A stretch of 64,000 nt of DNA from Agaricus subrufescens (Eukaryota > Basidiomycota > Agaricomycetes > Agaricales > Agaricaceae). The stretch covers positions 1,736,001 to 1,800,000 of the forward strand of contig CM057062.1 in assembly GCA_029945375.1 (NCBI GenBank). The letters run 5' to 3'. The position numbers were made by a program, and so were the translations under genes. This document shows positions 1 to 12,213 of this stretch, one piece after another (position 1 is the first letter of the stretch; each line of letters begins with the position of its first letter). The notes under the pieces were generated by a model. That model made no database searches. It was not told the origin of the DNA and saw only the letters and a program-made list of their open reading frames with translations.

Positions 1-168
1 GATCATTGCCTTGAGGAAAGAAAAGAAAAGAAAAACAGATAAAGGAAAAAGGAAATGATAAGTCCATACATAATAAGATGGGCAAAATGAGTGGTAGCTC
101 AGCAAACACATACCACCTACATATAAACTTGGATACAACCCCAATTTTCAAGACAGGCCGGTTTGCAA

Positions 169-1989
169 TCATGGACAAAATGGCAAAGGAAAGTGATGGG
201 TACTGAACAATGTGCACTCCCAAAATAAGACATGACTCCTACTACTTCTATCAAAATGATTGTTCCAAAACAGACACAAAGTGTCTGTTGAGGAGTGCAC
301 CGAATTCTTCTTCTTGGCTGCAGAGCAGTTGGTGCAGTGTCGGTTGTCTGGATTCTTCTTCATCACTATGGATGCCTGAATATGCGAGTCAGCCAAGTGC
401 GGGCCTGCGCAGTGAGGACAGCATATGCCCTTGGAGCGGCATACATCAGCATGGTGGCCCCACCTCTGACACCAAGTGCAGAGGGCAGAGCTGGGCCACA
501 GGGCAGTGCCACGGATTTGACAGTTGTGCCCGCCAATGAAGATGTGCTTACCAATGAAGTCCCAGGCTGTGCGGCCCAAGACGGAGTCTGTGATATCAAC
601 CCAAGCAATGCAGGTGTTGGACTTATGTGATGTCCGCATGAAGCGGACAGCGTGCTGGATGTGAGCAGATAAGAGTTTACCCACAGGTGAATTGTGCATC
701 ATGATGGTGAATGCCTCACGTTGCGCTTGGATCCAGGTGGCAGGGGGAGCCAGAATGAGTGGTACATCCAGAACCTTGAGGTAGGACATGGAGGTAGGAG
801 TGGCGGACTGGAGTGGGACGAGTCCATTGGGATCGACGAGGTGGCATACATGCCTAAGCATGCACACAGACTCAGGCTTAGAGAGTACCCAGGAGGTGGC
901 AATGAAAATGCCAGAAGCCGAGTTGATAGAAGATTCTAGAATGACCTCAGACTTGAGGTCATCCTTGAGGTGACGGTTACACTCTTGGAGGATTTTGGGA
1001 GTGATATTAATAGCGCAGATTTGAGATCTGGCCGGTGGGTGAATGAGGACCCCATGGTGCGAAGCGCTGTGGCTGGTGTGCTTGCCCTTGCATGCGGGAG
1101 CACAGCAAGACACAGCGGGGGCAGAAGAGGGAGCTGGGGCCTTTGGAAGAGAGGGGACGGGGGCTAGCTTGGCTTTGAGATTGCTCTTGGAAGGTGCTCA
1201 AACAGCTGCAGGCGCAGCCGGGGCATGCTTTCCAGAAGCAGCTTGCTTAGGTGTGGACCCAGGTGACTGGATCCAGACTTTTTTTGGGACCAGGGTAGCT
1301 ACCTCGCCCTCAGCCATTGGGGACTGGGGGTGACTCAAGGGAACGACCAGGGTGGAAGGGAGGAAGAGGGGGGTGGTGGGCTTGACCGGGGAGGGGGGCA
1401 GCAGTCCAGCCTGAGTGATAAGCATTGCAAGCGTGACCTCGAAAGAGGTGTTGCCCACCATGTTCTGAAATTCAAGATTCTTGTGAGCGCTACTTCGCAA
1501 GATAATGAAAATAAGACGGAGGAGCTCTGTTAGAATGCCCCAAGCATTCAGTTATTAGAGTGACTGGACAATTTGTTTTGTCTATATCTCGACTTAGAGG
1601 AAGGCGGACGCTTCTGCTCACGTGATAGATTAGTCAGCGCATGTTGAACTTGCCTGTGGACAACTTAGAAGTCTTTAGCTTCTTATACTTGTCCACAGGT
1701 GAGCAATCTCTTTGTATTGTTGTTATAGCTTCTTATACTTGTCCACAGATTAACTGTGCTAATACTAGCTCATTTCTTATCCGATCCACTTGATACTAGC
1801 ATCGTTAGGATTGCCACTGCAAACTCTACGTTCCACCTTCAACAAGCTCGCCAGCGTAGCCAACAAAGTTCTCGTTGGGGGGGGGGGTGGTTTGCATGAT
1901 ATTGGCAGCTGTCGACAGCATGCTAGCAAGGTGGTGCTTCTTTCCAGGTACCTGAGAGGGTGAGTAGAGAGAAGTGGCTTGGGAGGCAG
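169..1989 (-). pseudogene. ORF1/gag-like CCHC zinc-knuckle protein, broken
   Basis: The longest intact piece is 169-1113 (about 314 aa). It ends in a C-x2-C-x4-H-x4-C knuckle (CTWCQRWGHHADVC) followed by further Cys/His pairs (CCPHC...H and CTNC). Upstream pieces at 1198-1500 and 1777-2004 continue the protein once the solo LTR is removed: proline-rich segments and a lysine-rich linker. An in-frame TGA sits at about 1198-1200, where the sister copy near 26350 has CGA. Such proteins bind nucleic acid in the retrotransposon RNP; that role comes from the family and is not shown here. The run of eleven G near 1877 could hide a frameshift or a sequencing error. Confidence 0.7.
1528..1844 (+). repeat. 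Copia-1 solo LTR (317 bp)
   Basis: The sequence starts TGTTAGAATG and ends TTCAACA, and matches five other 317-bp LTR copies in the window. It is flanked by a perfect 5-bp target duplication, AGCTC, at 1523-1527 and 1845-1849. No internal Copia sequence lies next to it, so it is a solo LTR left by LTR-LTR recombination. It interrupts the LINE-type ORF1 copy. Confidence 0.93.
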
Positions 1990-1992
1990 CAC

Positions 1993-2310
1993 TGTGAGAC
2001 CCAAATGGCAGTTTTTTACTTACCTGCGAGAGGTTAATGGTAGAATACTGCGGGAATGTAGGTAGTTCGAGTGGGCGCTTGTTCTAGGTACAACTGGCTA
2101 CCCTGAAAATACTAGTACATAACTGTGGTCGTATTGCGACCAGTTTTCAACCTTTATTTTGTGGGTTCAAATTATTGAGAAATTCGCGTGGCGGTTAAGT
2201 CAAGTTCCTCAATTTTTTTACTAAGAGAATATATAGAACTCGACGTGCACACTATAGACTACGAATCTTTACATCTACCGTTCTTTAGAGACCAGACACA
2301 CTATGAGGAG
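1993..2310 (+). repeat. Candidate LTR fragment starting TGTGAGACCC
   Basis: TGTGAGACCCAA occurs here and again at 43265, and in both places 'tgaaaatactag' follows about 110 bp later. This suggests two copies of one LTR-like repeat. A TATA-like 'gaatatatagaac' lies near 2227. A terminus CAGACACA near 2305 is possible, but no clear 5-bp target duplication is seen. The right boundary is uncertain. Confidence 0.35.
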
Positions 2311-2339
2311 ACACAAGCGTTGAATGCAAAGTGTTTCTC

Positions 2340-2906
2340 TCACTTTTTTTCGCCGTGATACGAGACCTTCTGTAGTCCGCCTCGAAAAGTAGCGTCTTCT
2401 TCCGGATTTTTGGGAGCGTGCACTCCTCCAATGTGCTTCAGAGTGTCATCATATAAGTGAATGGTCGCGTGTGGTGAAAAGGAACAGGAGCTGGTCGATC
2501 CGGAGTGGTGAAAGGAGCATCTGTAGTAGAATAATGAGTCTTGAAAATAATGAGATCATTGGAGGACGAACCTGATTTGGGCCCAAATCCCTCCTGTAAC
2601 TGAATTCTGAGCCGCATATTCCATTACCTGCGGCCAGACTTGCTTCAGGGCCTTCTCAACAGCCTCATACAAAGCCTTCTCCCCCTTCAACGTCGCAATT
2701 CGATAAACGTGAATCTCTTCCTGATCACGCCACGCATAGACAGATTGAATAGGCAGTGACAATGGTATGGACGATAGGGTGCGAATATGCGGTGGCGAAG
2801 GAGCGGACGGCCAGGTATGAACCCAGAGCCTCTGAAATTGGGAGCGGATAGCTGCACGGGTTTTGAGGACAGCGGTGGACAAGCGGTGGTGTAGGGTTGA
2901 AGACAT
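2340..2906 (-). CDS. Small conserved protein, mitochondrial-type N-terminus (paralogue of 57344-57864)
   Basis: Two exons (2572-2906 and 2340-2520) are joined across a 51-bp GT-AG intron, giving 171 aa. The N-terminus (MSSTLHHRLSTAVLKTR...) is rich in Arg, Ser and Leu and lacks acidic residues, like a mitochondrial targeting peptide. The core shares with the paralogue 'RIAT', 'ALKQVWPQV', 'WAQIR', 'SPHATI', 'IGGVHAP' and 'ATFRGG'. The intron sits at the same place, just after WAQI(R), in both genes, which supports the model. The start at 2906 is preferred to an upstream in-frame ATG at 3062 because targeting-like sequence begins there. The function is not recognised. It looks like a host gene at the edge of the transposon cluster. 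Confidence 0.72.
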
Positions 2907-4110
2907 GGGGCTAGGGGGAGTAGAGTTGGAGGATATATGGAGGGTGGAGAGCGCCAGGCGAGCTCGTGATGGATGAGGGTGTGGAGGCACTGTGTTAAAC
3001 AATGAACAAATATGTATGCACCTTAAAAATTTATTACTGCACAAACAGCAGCGTACAACCACTAGCTATAGCGATTGTAAACCGCTCGCATGTACTACAA
3101 CAATAATCAGTTAAACCATTGGGTAGATAGATTGAGTAGACTTACTATGCTATAGAGACGAAACCCTACATGGTATGCGTCTTTCCGGAGGAAGTAATAT
3201 CGTAGGCAAACCAAGCGGGCCCTCGAGGGGTTGCTACCATTTCCTATTCAATATATCATGGCACTTTTACTGGTTTGTCCTCTTGTCATTCCCCTGCACA
3301 CGCTCAGGATAGCGATGTGTATTCAACCTCTGGCACTTCTCGTTCACTATTTCCTACCTCGTCTTGAAAACTCCATGGACCGTCTTCTCGTCAAAAGGGT
3401 ACCTGAAGATGCCAGTGCCGAATCTTCGCAAGTCTCACGATTAACCACACCGATGAGCATCATCGGCTCTATCTCTACACCCGAGTTAATCCCTCAGGAA
3501 CTGGTCGACCAGCTATCTGTTTGCCTCTTACCTCTTCTAGATTCTGTGGACTTGACTCAATCCAAGCAGCCGCACCTACCGCAATCTTTATCGCGCTCAA
3601 TTGTGGTGCTTCCGCAACAATCCACAAGTCTAGATGGTGGCATCTGCAAGGGTGATTGAGTACCATAGATGAATCTGAAGGTCCATACGACTCACAACGC
3701 CCTTGTGCACGACATCTAGCGGGGTTTCTACATCATCGCAGAATCTCTCCTTCTGCGTTGAGGGGTGATCATAGCAATCAGGAAATGTATGCGGTTGCAA
3801 GTGTGAGCAGGACAGTATACAGCTAGTGAGGGGACACCCATGGGAAATTGAAGACCTGGGTGATGTCCCTCGGATTGAGGACTGAGATATGGCTGCTTGT
3901 TTGAATATACGAGGAGAAAAGGAACAAACCATTTATGTGTTCATAGAACGCGTAATTTTGATGATATGGGGCCCACCCTTCTGGTTCTTGAATGCCAGAG
4001 ATTTTCATGTTGAGCGGCCGTCTCAACCGTGGACCTCTGTTGGTATACATTTATGTGGCCTGCCTATGTCTTGCCATGCCCACCCACGCATGGCGATCGG
4101 AAGAAGAGTG
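2907..4110. other. Interval with no well-supported gene
   Basis: This is probably the promoter side of the 2906 gene followed by sequence I cannot identify. The only sizeable reading frame is 3231-3659 (+). No repeat shared with the rest of the window was noticed. The left end of the KDZ transposon begins at about 4111. Confidence 0.4.
3231..3659 (+). CDS. Hypothetical ORF, 142 aa, weak
   Basis: An open frame with a hydrophobic N-terminal stretch (about residues 8-40) and a Ser/Leu-rich remainder. I recognise no domain, and no splice-consistent neighbours or family member are visible. It may be a remnant exon or a chance ORF. Confidence 0.2.
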   Translation: MLPFPIQYIMALLLVCPLVIPLHTLRIAMCIQPLALLVHYFLPRLENSMDRLLVKRVPEDASAESSQVSRLTTPMSIIGSISTPELIPQELVDQLSVCLLPLLDSVDLTQSKQPHLPQSLSRSIVVLPQQSTSLDGGICKGD

Positions 4111-5745
4111 GTAGCTACCACTTTCATCATTATATTAATGGCAAGTATGAAGATCTTTCTCATTATAGCCAGTATTTTGTTGATAAAAGTTAGCCATTGG
4201 TAATGAAGCCAAGGGTTCATTTTCAAAACAGAATGGGATCACACTATTAACATTTTCAATACTCAATGGCAGATGTATAGTGGACTGCCTAATATTGAAA
4301 GCATTTATTAGTACTCCAGTGGCACCTAATGAAACCAATGACCTAGCATGTTCATTATTTTTCATACTGCACTGGCAATGAATGAGGTGAATGAAGCTGC
4401 ATTTTCATTATAAATGGTTACATGTTGAGAAGCATGATCTTGTTTTCAAACTAAACTTGCAGACATGGATTTAAGTGGCAGTGTATTTCCATATGGGACT
4501 GGCAGTTAATGAAATGGGACAATGATGATTTTCAATGTGAATGGTTACATATTGAAGAGCATCCTGGTTTCAAAGTAGAATGGCAGACATGCATGCAAAT
4601 GGCAGTTATTGAAAGTATATTTTCATAGGAAACTGGCAGTTGATGAAATGAGTCAGCCAGAAGTTTCATTATAAATGGTTACATATTGAAAAGTATAAAC
4701 CTGTTTTCAAACTATAATGGCAGACATGCATGCAAATGGCAGTTATTGAAAGTATATTCTCATAATCCACTGGCAGTTGATGAAATAAGTCAAACAAAGC
4801 CTTCATTATGAATGGGTGCATATTGAAAAGTATAATCCTGTTTTCAAACTATAATGGCAGACATGCATGCAAATGGCAGTTGTTGAAAGTATATTCTCAT
4901 ATTCCACTGGCAGTTGATGAAATAAGTCAAACAAAACCTTCATTACAAATGGTTACATATTGAAAAATATAATCCTTTTTTCAAACTATAATGGCAGACA
5001 TGCATGCAAATGGCAGTTATTGAAAGTATATTCTCATATCCACTGGCAGTTGATGAAATAAGTCAAACAAAACCTTCATTACAAATGGTTACATATTGAA
5101 AAGTATAATCCTGTTTTCAAACTATAATGGCAGACATGCATGCAAATGGCAGTTATTGAAAGTATATTCTCATATTCCACTGGCAGTTGATGAAATAAGT
5201 CACACAAAGCCTTCATTACAAATGGTTACATATTGAAAAATATAATCCTGTTTTCAAACTATAATGGCAGATAAGACCCCTCAACAAAATGGTGAGTATC
5301 CCTTGCATATGCAACAAGCTCTAGCATATATGCTCCATCCTATCTGAGAGTATCACATTTGAGATGGATGGCAAGTCATCCATTCAGATATGGTGTGATA
5401 GGACACTATTCATCTATCATGCATGCAATTGGCACCTATTGAAAGTATATTCTCATAGTCCACTAGCAGTTGATGAAATAAGTCACACAAAGCCTTCATT
5501 ATAAATGGCTGCATATTGAAAAGTATACTCCTGTTTTCAAACTATAATGGCAGGCATACATGCAAATGGTAGTTATTGAATTATATTCTTATAGTACACT
5601 GGCATTTAATGAAATAAGTCAACTAGAATCTTCATTATAAAAAGCTGCATATTGAAACATATAACCCTGTTTTCAAACTAAAATGGCAGACATATAGTTC
5701 AAGTTGTAGCTATTGAAAGTATTTTCTCATACTGTACTGACAATT
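4111..5745 (+). repeat. Left long inverted terminal repeat of KDZ element
   Basis: After about 270 bp of unique terminal sequence the repeat becomes an array of degenerate ~138-bp units. Each unit contains 'aatggcagacatgcatgc', 'ttgaaagtatattctcat', 'ggcagttgatgaaata' and 'tttcaaactataatggcag'. It mirrors 16380-18150 on the other strand. Around 5270-5430 one unit is interrupted by about 155 bp that is absent from the right repeat. No gene is seen here. Confidence 0.88.
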
Positions 5746-5747
5746 AA

Positions 5748-8700
5748 CTATTCCCAGTCATCCAAGTCCTCTAACCACAGGTTCTGACCATCCTCCAGTT
5801 CCATCTCATCCACAAACTTTTCTTCTTCCTCATTTTCTCTATTGCTTGTCATCTTTGTCTCAGTGGCATCTTCCCCCCATGCTGGATTAACCCCATGTTT
5901 TTTAAGCAGAGGATACCATTTTTCAATGCACCTTGTTGCTAGTCTCTGCAATAAACAAGCTTGACGTTCAGCATAAGCATCAATACCTTGCTTGAATACT
6001 TGATCCCCCCCAATTCCATTTGACTTCTGTAAAAGCCACCAGTTGGCCTTCCACCTCAAGTAAGTAACCACTCTCTGCATTTCTTCCTCCACCAGTAAGA
6101 GCTCCTCCTTCCAACGGTCACAACGGGCTTTCACTCTGCACCACTCTGCACACATTGCTTGATTGTAAGTTTCATCACCACTATCTGATTCACCTTTTCT
6201 AACAAGCCAGATCCAAGACATCTCATAGTCACGGCTTGATATACTTTCATCAGCATCTTTACCAGGGCCACGAATATCTTCATTGCGTAGAATGTGGAAT
6301 CTTGTGAGGGATGGGTGATTAGGCTCCAGAGTGCAAATTGCATTATAGGCAGTTCGATATGTTTCAGCAGCAAGCTGAATACGAGCATAATAGCAATTGA
6401 CTAGCTCTCGCATTCGTGTATTTGCTTTGTTGCCAGCACCAGAGACATTGAAGCATTTGAAAATATTGAGTCCAGTGATAGTTCGCCGACATTGACAAAT
6501 CTTTTGCAATGATTCATCAGCCTGAGCAACTCGAAGACGAACCTCTTTCTTCCCCAATAGAGAAATGTCTGGTAGACTGCGGAGATGTGAGGGAAGTGAT
6601 GAGGGTAGACAAAGAGAAAGATTCTCTGGAAACATGAATATATCATCATCATTTGAAGTCAATTCTTCAAAACATGACTGAATACTTGGCATATGTGCTT
6701 GTTGGACCTCTCGCCACTGCAATATCCGTTGCATCAGTGAGTTGCGTCTGATCTGCAAATTTGCAGTAGTGGTTGAAGGACTAGACATGGTAAATTTACG
6801 TCTAGTAGATAAATTAATATTTTAAACATAATTGAATTAACAAAAAACATACTGCTGTTCTTCAAGTTCTAAACCTTTGACCAAGAATTCAGTTTTACTT
6901 GTTGGATAGGCTAAAATAACTCCTTTGGCTACATCAGCAGCATCTTCCTGAGCTAGTTCAGATCTGACATCCTGGACAGTAGTTTCTATTAATATGAAAT
7001 TAGCATAAGTTTGATTGTGTTAAGTTATCATGAGAACTATACTTACCTATGATTGGGTCATCATATGGATTTGGTGTTGAACCTTGATGCTTTAAACGGT
7101 TAACTTCCCAATCTTTCACCATTTTTGACCATTTCTCTTGCACTGACATAGGAAAAGTGTCAGAGAATAGCACAAATTCTTCATGAGCCTTGTGTTTCAT
7201 CATCACAGCACTCTGAAAGCGTTTTGCAAAAAGTGTACCTACATCAAATGTCTTAATTCAATTCTTAAAAAATGAATAGTAAACTTACGAAAACCAATTA
7301 TCTTGCGAAAATTCCAGTGGTTCCAATGGTCATTCAAACTTTCATGCCGCATTGCTGGACCCATCTCTCTTGTACTTGGTGCCAGGATGTTTGTATTTGC
7401 CCATACTGTCTCAATATCTTCACCACATGTCTTTCCAACTCCAGGAATGTTAGCAAGGGAATAGTTATTGCGGCAGGAAACACCATGACCATTAGCATGC
7501 CAACTTGGAATGCCAACGTCAACTATAGTCTTTGCAGGTAGCTTCAAATCTTCTGGATATGAGGATGTTCGGGCTTCAAAATTTTTGGACCACTGACACC
7601 CAATGTCATACGAAATTAAGACATTTGAAACCATTATCCCAAGGAGTGAGGAAAGGACAAGATAGTCAATTGAGCAATATCTAGTACATTCATCAGTTTA
7701 GTTATATGTAAAGAGAATAAGTAGAACTTACTTTTCTCCCTTCGATAGATCAACAGCACCATTTCGCCTCACAAGGGCATGTCGTGAACAGATACTGAGT
7801 GCTACTCCATTGACAATGTAGCCCGGAACTGAGAGATTGGCTCGTGTAATGGCATTATGGTCCGACGAACAGGCATTCATCTATTCTAAACATTAATGGT
7901 TATCCTGAATGTAAGTAAACGACTGTACCTCTTGTTGGCCTCCCTGATTTGCTACATGGGCTGTATATCTTGAGTTCTCTACATAGAAGCTATGCCCGGA
8001 ATCCAACTCGAAGTCCTTTACTCCTCTATCTTTGCTCTTGAGCTTGAAATTCGCATCAATGGCAATAAAGAGCGTGAAAAGAAATCTGTAAAGGAGCAGT
8101 TAGTTTAATAGTAAAAATTGGGTGGTATAAAGGTACATACTGTAGCTCTTGAGGAACACTCTCCCACCCACGTCGTAGATTCTTCCCTGGCTGTGGACAG
8201 GCAGGACACTCTAATGCGAGCTCTCCCTCCTCAGTACCTGATGCACCACGAGAATCGTGTCCACGCCCTGAACGTTTAAGAGCCTTGAGATGCCTCCAGA
8301 TACGAAAGACATGTTGCAATTCCGGATAACGATACTTGTAAACAATGAGAATGATGTCAAACAATTATCCTAGATACATACAATAGCTTTTCCTACAGCC
8401 ATATTATCGCTCCGATGCAACAGAGTATGATAGCAATCATACAGAGTAACCTTCCCTTGAAGGTTGAGCTTGTGAACCAGATCCAAAATGTCGAAAGTGA
8501 ATGCAGTCAGTGGTCGCTCAGTCGATGCCGGAAACCAACCGGCACGCAAAAGCTGAACCTGGATAGGCGGCGCAATGGGAGAGGGACAGTCACAGTATGC
8601 AACATTTACTGGAACGGGTCCACGACTGGTAAATACAGTGAATCCAGCAGGACCAGGTTTCGAAAATGGACAAGGAAGTCCATCATGTCCGAGCTGGAGG

Positions 8701-9453
8701 CACAGACCCAGCTCTTGAAATTCCACGTCATCAAAAAATTTCCCGGTCCAGACCTTCTCATTTGATTAGCAAGGTTACTACCAAGAAACAGACACCAAAC
8801 TCACTTGCGCGCGGTGGAATGGTAGATTTGCATGCTCACTAAGGAGACATTCCTTACAGCGGAGGGCAGAACAACTGAAACAGTCGCGACAACGATAGAT
8901 CCCCCCCAAGGAGTGGCATTTCACACATTCGGTTGCACCACCCGCATTCCCAAGCCCCTCTTGTTGGAGGAGTTCGCTGAGGTAGAGGTCGCGGTGGCAC
9001 AACCAAGTTTCAAGCTTTGACTATGAGCGGAAGGACAAATAAGTGGTAGGAACAATTCGGCAGACGCTGTCGACTTACAGCTGTGGTATTCATTCGCGAA
9101 CGCTTTGTCTTCGACGGAGACTCAACACCCACTTGCTCCTCCGCAGCAAATGCATCAGAGGGTAGGCTGTCCAATGCCACCGAAGGGCTGTCGACATCAA
9201 GGACAGCATCGTTCTGGCTGAAGTCAATCGATGCACTAGTTGATACCGTGGCGGTATCGTCAGGGACCTGCGCAATGCTATTCTTGACCTTGACCGAGCC
9301 ATTTTTGACGCGCACAGACGTGACGCGGATCCTCTTCGCAGCCTGTTTCGTTTCTTCGATGAATGGCCGCCGGGAGGATTTGTCCCGTTTTTGAGGACGG
9401 CGAGAACTCGAGGATGCAGCAGATGGGGGAATGGGGTTGGTATCCTGCGACAT
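5748..9453 (-). CDS. KDZ transposase with CxC2-type cysteine cluster, apparently intact
   Basis: Ten exons by GT-AG junctions: 9079-9453, 8805-9020, 8382-8756, 8141-8334, 7929-8085, 7732-7880, 7289-7680, 7047-7238, 6853-6985 and 5748-6780. Their lengths sum to 3216 nt, exactly 1072 codons with one terminal stop, which supports the model. Residues 1-125 are basic and Ser-rich. About 126-197 hold a Cys/His cluster (CVKC, YRCRDCFSC, RCKEC) typical of the CxC2 region that precedes KDZ catalytic domains. Candidate catalytic acidic residues are the Asp in 'AIDANFKL' (~397), the Asp in 'SYDIGCQW' (~514) and the Glu in 'CGEDIETVW' (~576-579). 'SYDIGCQW' and 'WHANGHG' are the family signatures I relied on. 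The C-terminal ~350 residues are helical and end in an acidic tail. The expected role is cutting and pasting the 14-kb element through its inverted ends. No stop codon interrupts it, unlike most other mobile genes in the window. Confidence 0.9.
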
Positions 9454-9510
9454 GCCCTCTAACCCATAGAATAGCAAGAAATGGGAAGTTTAGTCAAGGT
9501 GACGATGAAA

Positions 9511-9927
9511 ACACTTGGACTAGTTTCGCAGGTTGAGTATCTGGTAATGGAGGAATGAGTAGGTTGGTGACGGAAAAGGATTCAAGTATCACTCACGGGT
9601 ACCCGACACAACGGAAGAGAGTGGGAGGAGAGTGGTGGGGACACGTAGCACACTCGGGCTAGTTTCGTGGGTTGAATATCTGGTGATGGAGGAATGAGTA
9701 GGTTGGCAACAGAAAAGGATTCAAGTATCGCCTCACGGTACCCGACACAACGGAAGAGAGTGGGAGGAGAGTGGTGGGGACACGTAGCACACTCGGGCTA
9801 GTTTCGCGGGTTGAATATCTGGTGATGGAGGAATGAGTAGGTTGGCGACGGAAAAGGATTCAAGTATCGCTCACCGGTACCAGACACAACGGAAGAGAGT
9901 GGAAGGAGAGTGGTGGGGGACACGTAG
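9511..9927 (+). repeat. Three tandem ~139-bp repeats upstream of KDZ transposase
   Basis: Three consecutive near-identical units start at about 9511, 9650 and 9789. Each contains 'ctagtttcgcgggttgaat', 'gaatgagtaggttggc' and 'gacacaacggaagagagt'. The array lies just upstream of the transposase start (9453), so it may hold promoter or binding sites; that is inference. Confidence 0.85.
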
Positions 9928-11449
9928 CACACACGTGAGTCAACCAATGTGTTTGGCGCCAGTGTTCACATTCAGATCCAATCCCCGCGTTGCCCGAGCC
10001 TTCAGCTGTCACGCCTTCCTAGCCCACGAGGATAGGAAATGCAAGTCTCTGAATCCCACCCTTATCGTAAGTCGCTTCAACAGCTCGTAAGGTTCTCTGT
10101 TTCTCATTTGATGATGTCTACCTCAGCCGATTTCGACAGAAGTTCATCGACCGCTCCCATAGACAACCACTTCAATCTAGATTGTTATTATAAATTATGC
10201 AGTCTACGCGGAATTGGAATGCAAACTCACCGGCGCATCTCCTCCCAGTGATCGATGAAGGCAGACAAGAACCCGCATCACGTGCCCGCCTGCAACTAAG
10301 ACTTACACAAGGCAAAGGCATTTGAATGATTTCGATTGTGATGTTTGATCGTAACTAGAGTTAAGAGGCATGATAGTAATGGTAGCTTAAGTAGAGGTTG
10401 CAGTGGCCCACCCACGTGAAAGACACACAAGGGATCGGACAAGAGCAACGTCCAAGATCCAGCATATGCAACGAACAAAAAAAATACAACTTGAACTACA
10501 AACAACGCTCTGATCTATTCCTACTCAATTTTACTGGATTATGCCCTCTGTAGATAAACCGTATAAAGCCTGTGTACCTTGTTCGAATAAACAATCAGAA
10601 AACTTATTTTCGAGTCATGGCAATTCAAGTATCCGCTCTCCTGGATAAAATATCTGGCGGATCATAAATGCCAGTGCTCGACCACTTGAGTGGCACTCTT
10701 CACATGCCATGAGCGCTGACAAGAGCCAGCCTAAACTGACTAAAAACTAAGATACGAAGAAGCTGTGATCCAAGCTTCATCAGAATTGGATCGGTTACTT
10801 GTGAATAGCAGTATGATGTGTAGTGTACATTATGCCGGTATCATGGAAGTCACGGTTGAAAGCTGGCTCCTGATCATCTCAATTATTTGCTACAGACTCA
10901 GCGGAGAATTTACAGTGACTCGCGCTGATGCCAGAGACTGTGTTTATGCCAGAGGAAAGCACTTTGTTACCCGTGCAGATGGATGCTTTCAATGTTCGAG
11001 ATGACTCAATAAGCTATCTGCATTGAAAGTACGACAAGCTAACTATTCCGAAGCTTGAGTTCTACTGTGACTCTAGGTTTATACATAATTTGAATGTGGT
11101 CTTTCTAAGAGTTTCATTCGAGAGTTTCATGTGAGTAGCTAAACGGAAGATGTCATTACACATCCAGTAGGTACAGTATGAATATTCAAGAACACCACCG
11201 AATGTAAACGGTAATCTGAAGGTGAAGTTGTACTTTAGTAGAACCATCTAATACACATTGGTCTGTAATTGCTGCCACAACTCCAAGCGTTATACAACTA
11301 CCTACTTTCGGTACTTTCTGAAGTTGAAATGGATGCCTTAACCCTCTGATACGAGGTCGCTAACTATACTAGTAGTATTTCAACGGCATTACACTCCTTA
11401 ACTACTCAGCATAGGCCAGAGATCCAAGTTAACTTTTGCAGTTGGAATG
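9928..11449. other. KDZ-internal noncoding interval
   Basis: No reading frame with recognisable similarity and no splice-consistent gene was found. The sequence is of ordinary composition. It separates the transposase promoter region from the second repeat block. Confidence 0.4.
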
Positions 11450-11925
11450 TTTGGGGTCATTCTCGACCTAATCGAACATTTGCAGTAGCATACTGCAACC
11501 TCTGCTGAAGTGTACATGAATCTCGATCTAGAAATCAAGTGTAAGTTTGATCAATACGTACTCAGATCGTCGATGACGGAATGAGTCAGAGCGATGAATG
11601 ATCGTGGCTTATTACTTGCTGGTGGGGTCATTCTCGACCCGATTGGACATCCGCAGCAGCATGCCGCAACCTCTGAAACGTAGTATCATGAATCTCGATG
11701 TATGGATGTTGATACATACTCGGGTCGTCAACGGCGAGATGAGTTAGAGCGATGAATGATCATAGCTCATAACTCGCTGCTAGTGTCATTCTCAACCCAA
11801 TGGGGCATTTACAATAGCATGCTGAAATGTAGTATCATGAATCTCGATGTACAGATGAATGTTGATACATACTCGGACTGTCGATGACGAGAAGACTTAG
11901 AGCGATGAATGATCATTGCTTGTTC
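11450..11925 (+). repeat. Three degenerate tandem repeats (~160-172 bp)
   Basis: Units start near 11452, 11624 and 11782. Each begins with 'gtcattctcgaccc'-like sequence, then 'gcagcatgc', 'tcatgaatctcgatg', 'gatacatactcgg' and 'gagcgatgaatgatc'. The function is unknown. Confidence 0.75.
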
Positions 11926-12213
11926 AAATGGCTTGATTAGTATCAACCAGCTGGTTGTGGTGTACCGGAAACGCTGCTCTTCTAAACCTAGATCTGAGTT
12001 CTCGACAAATGAAGTATCAATGACCAAAATTACCAAGAATCAACAATATGCCTACCTACGAAGTACAAGAATCAACCTACATGGTTTACGGTTTCTGCAG
12101 CATGCCATTGATAAGTTTACAGAGAAACTTAACTACCCAAGTCTGAAACAAAACCCTCTGTAGTCAACGATTGGGCTTTGAATAGTCAAGGGTAGCGGTT
12201 AGGGTGCAACGAT

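Larger units (their letters stand above)
1..1992 (-). mobile_element. LINE-type ORF1-only retroelement, copy A (3' end outside window)
   Basis: The minus strand carries an ORF1/gag-like zinc-knuckle gene followed by a 3' UTR that leaves the window at base 1. The 3' UTR aligns by eye with that of the copy at 26314-27767, including the shared stretch around 'gaggcaatgatc'. A Copia solo LTR (1528-1844) interrupts it, and LTR-like sequence starting at 1993 cuts off its 5' end. No reverse transcriptase is visible. The four sister copies downstream also have ORF1 only, so this is inferred to be a non-autonomous family moved by LINE machinery supplied elsewhere. Confidence 0.75.

Noticed and set aside
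366..1533. Several plus-strand frames opposite ORF1 copy A
   Set aside because: They overlap a recognisable zinc-knuckle gene on the other strand and carry no motif; they are shadow frames.
1876..1888. Run of eleven G as a regulatory G-tract
   Set aside because: It lies inside decayed coding sequence (a Pro run on the minus strand) and is more likely slippage or a sequencing artefact.
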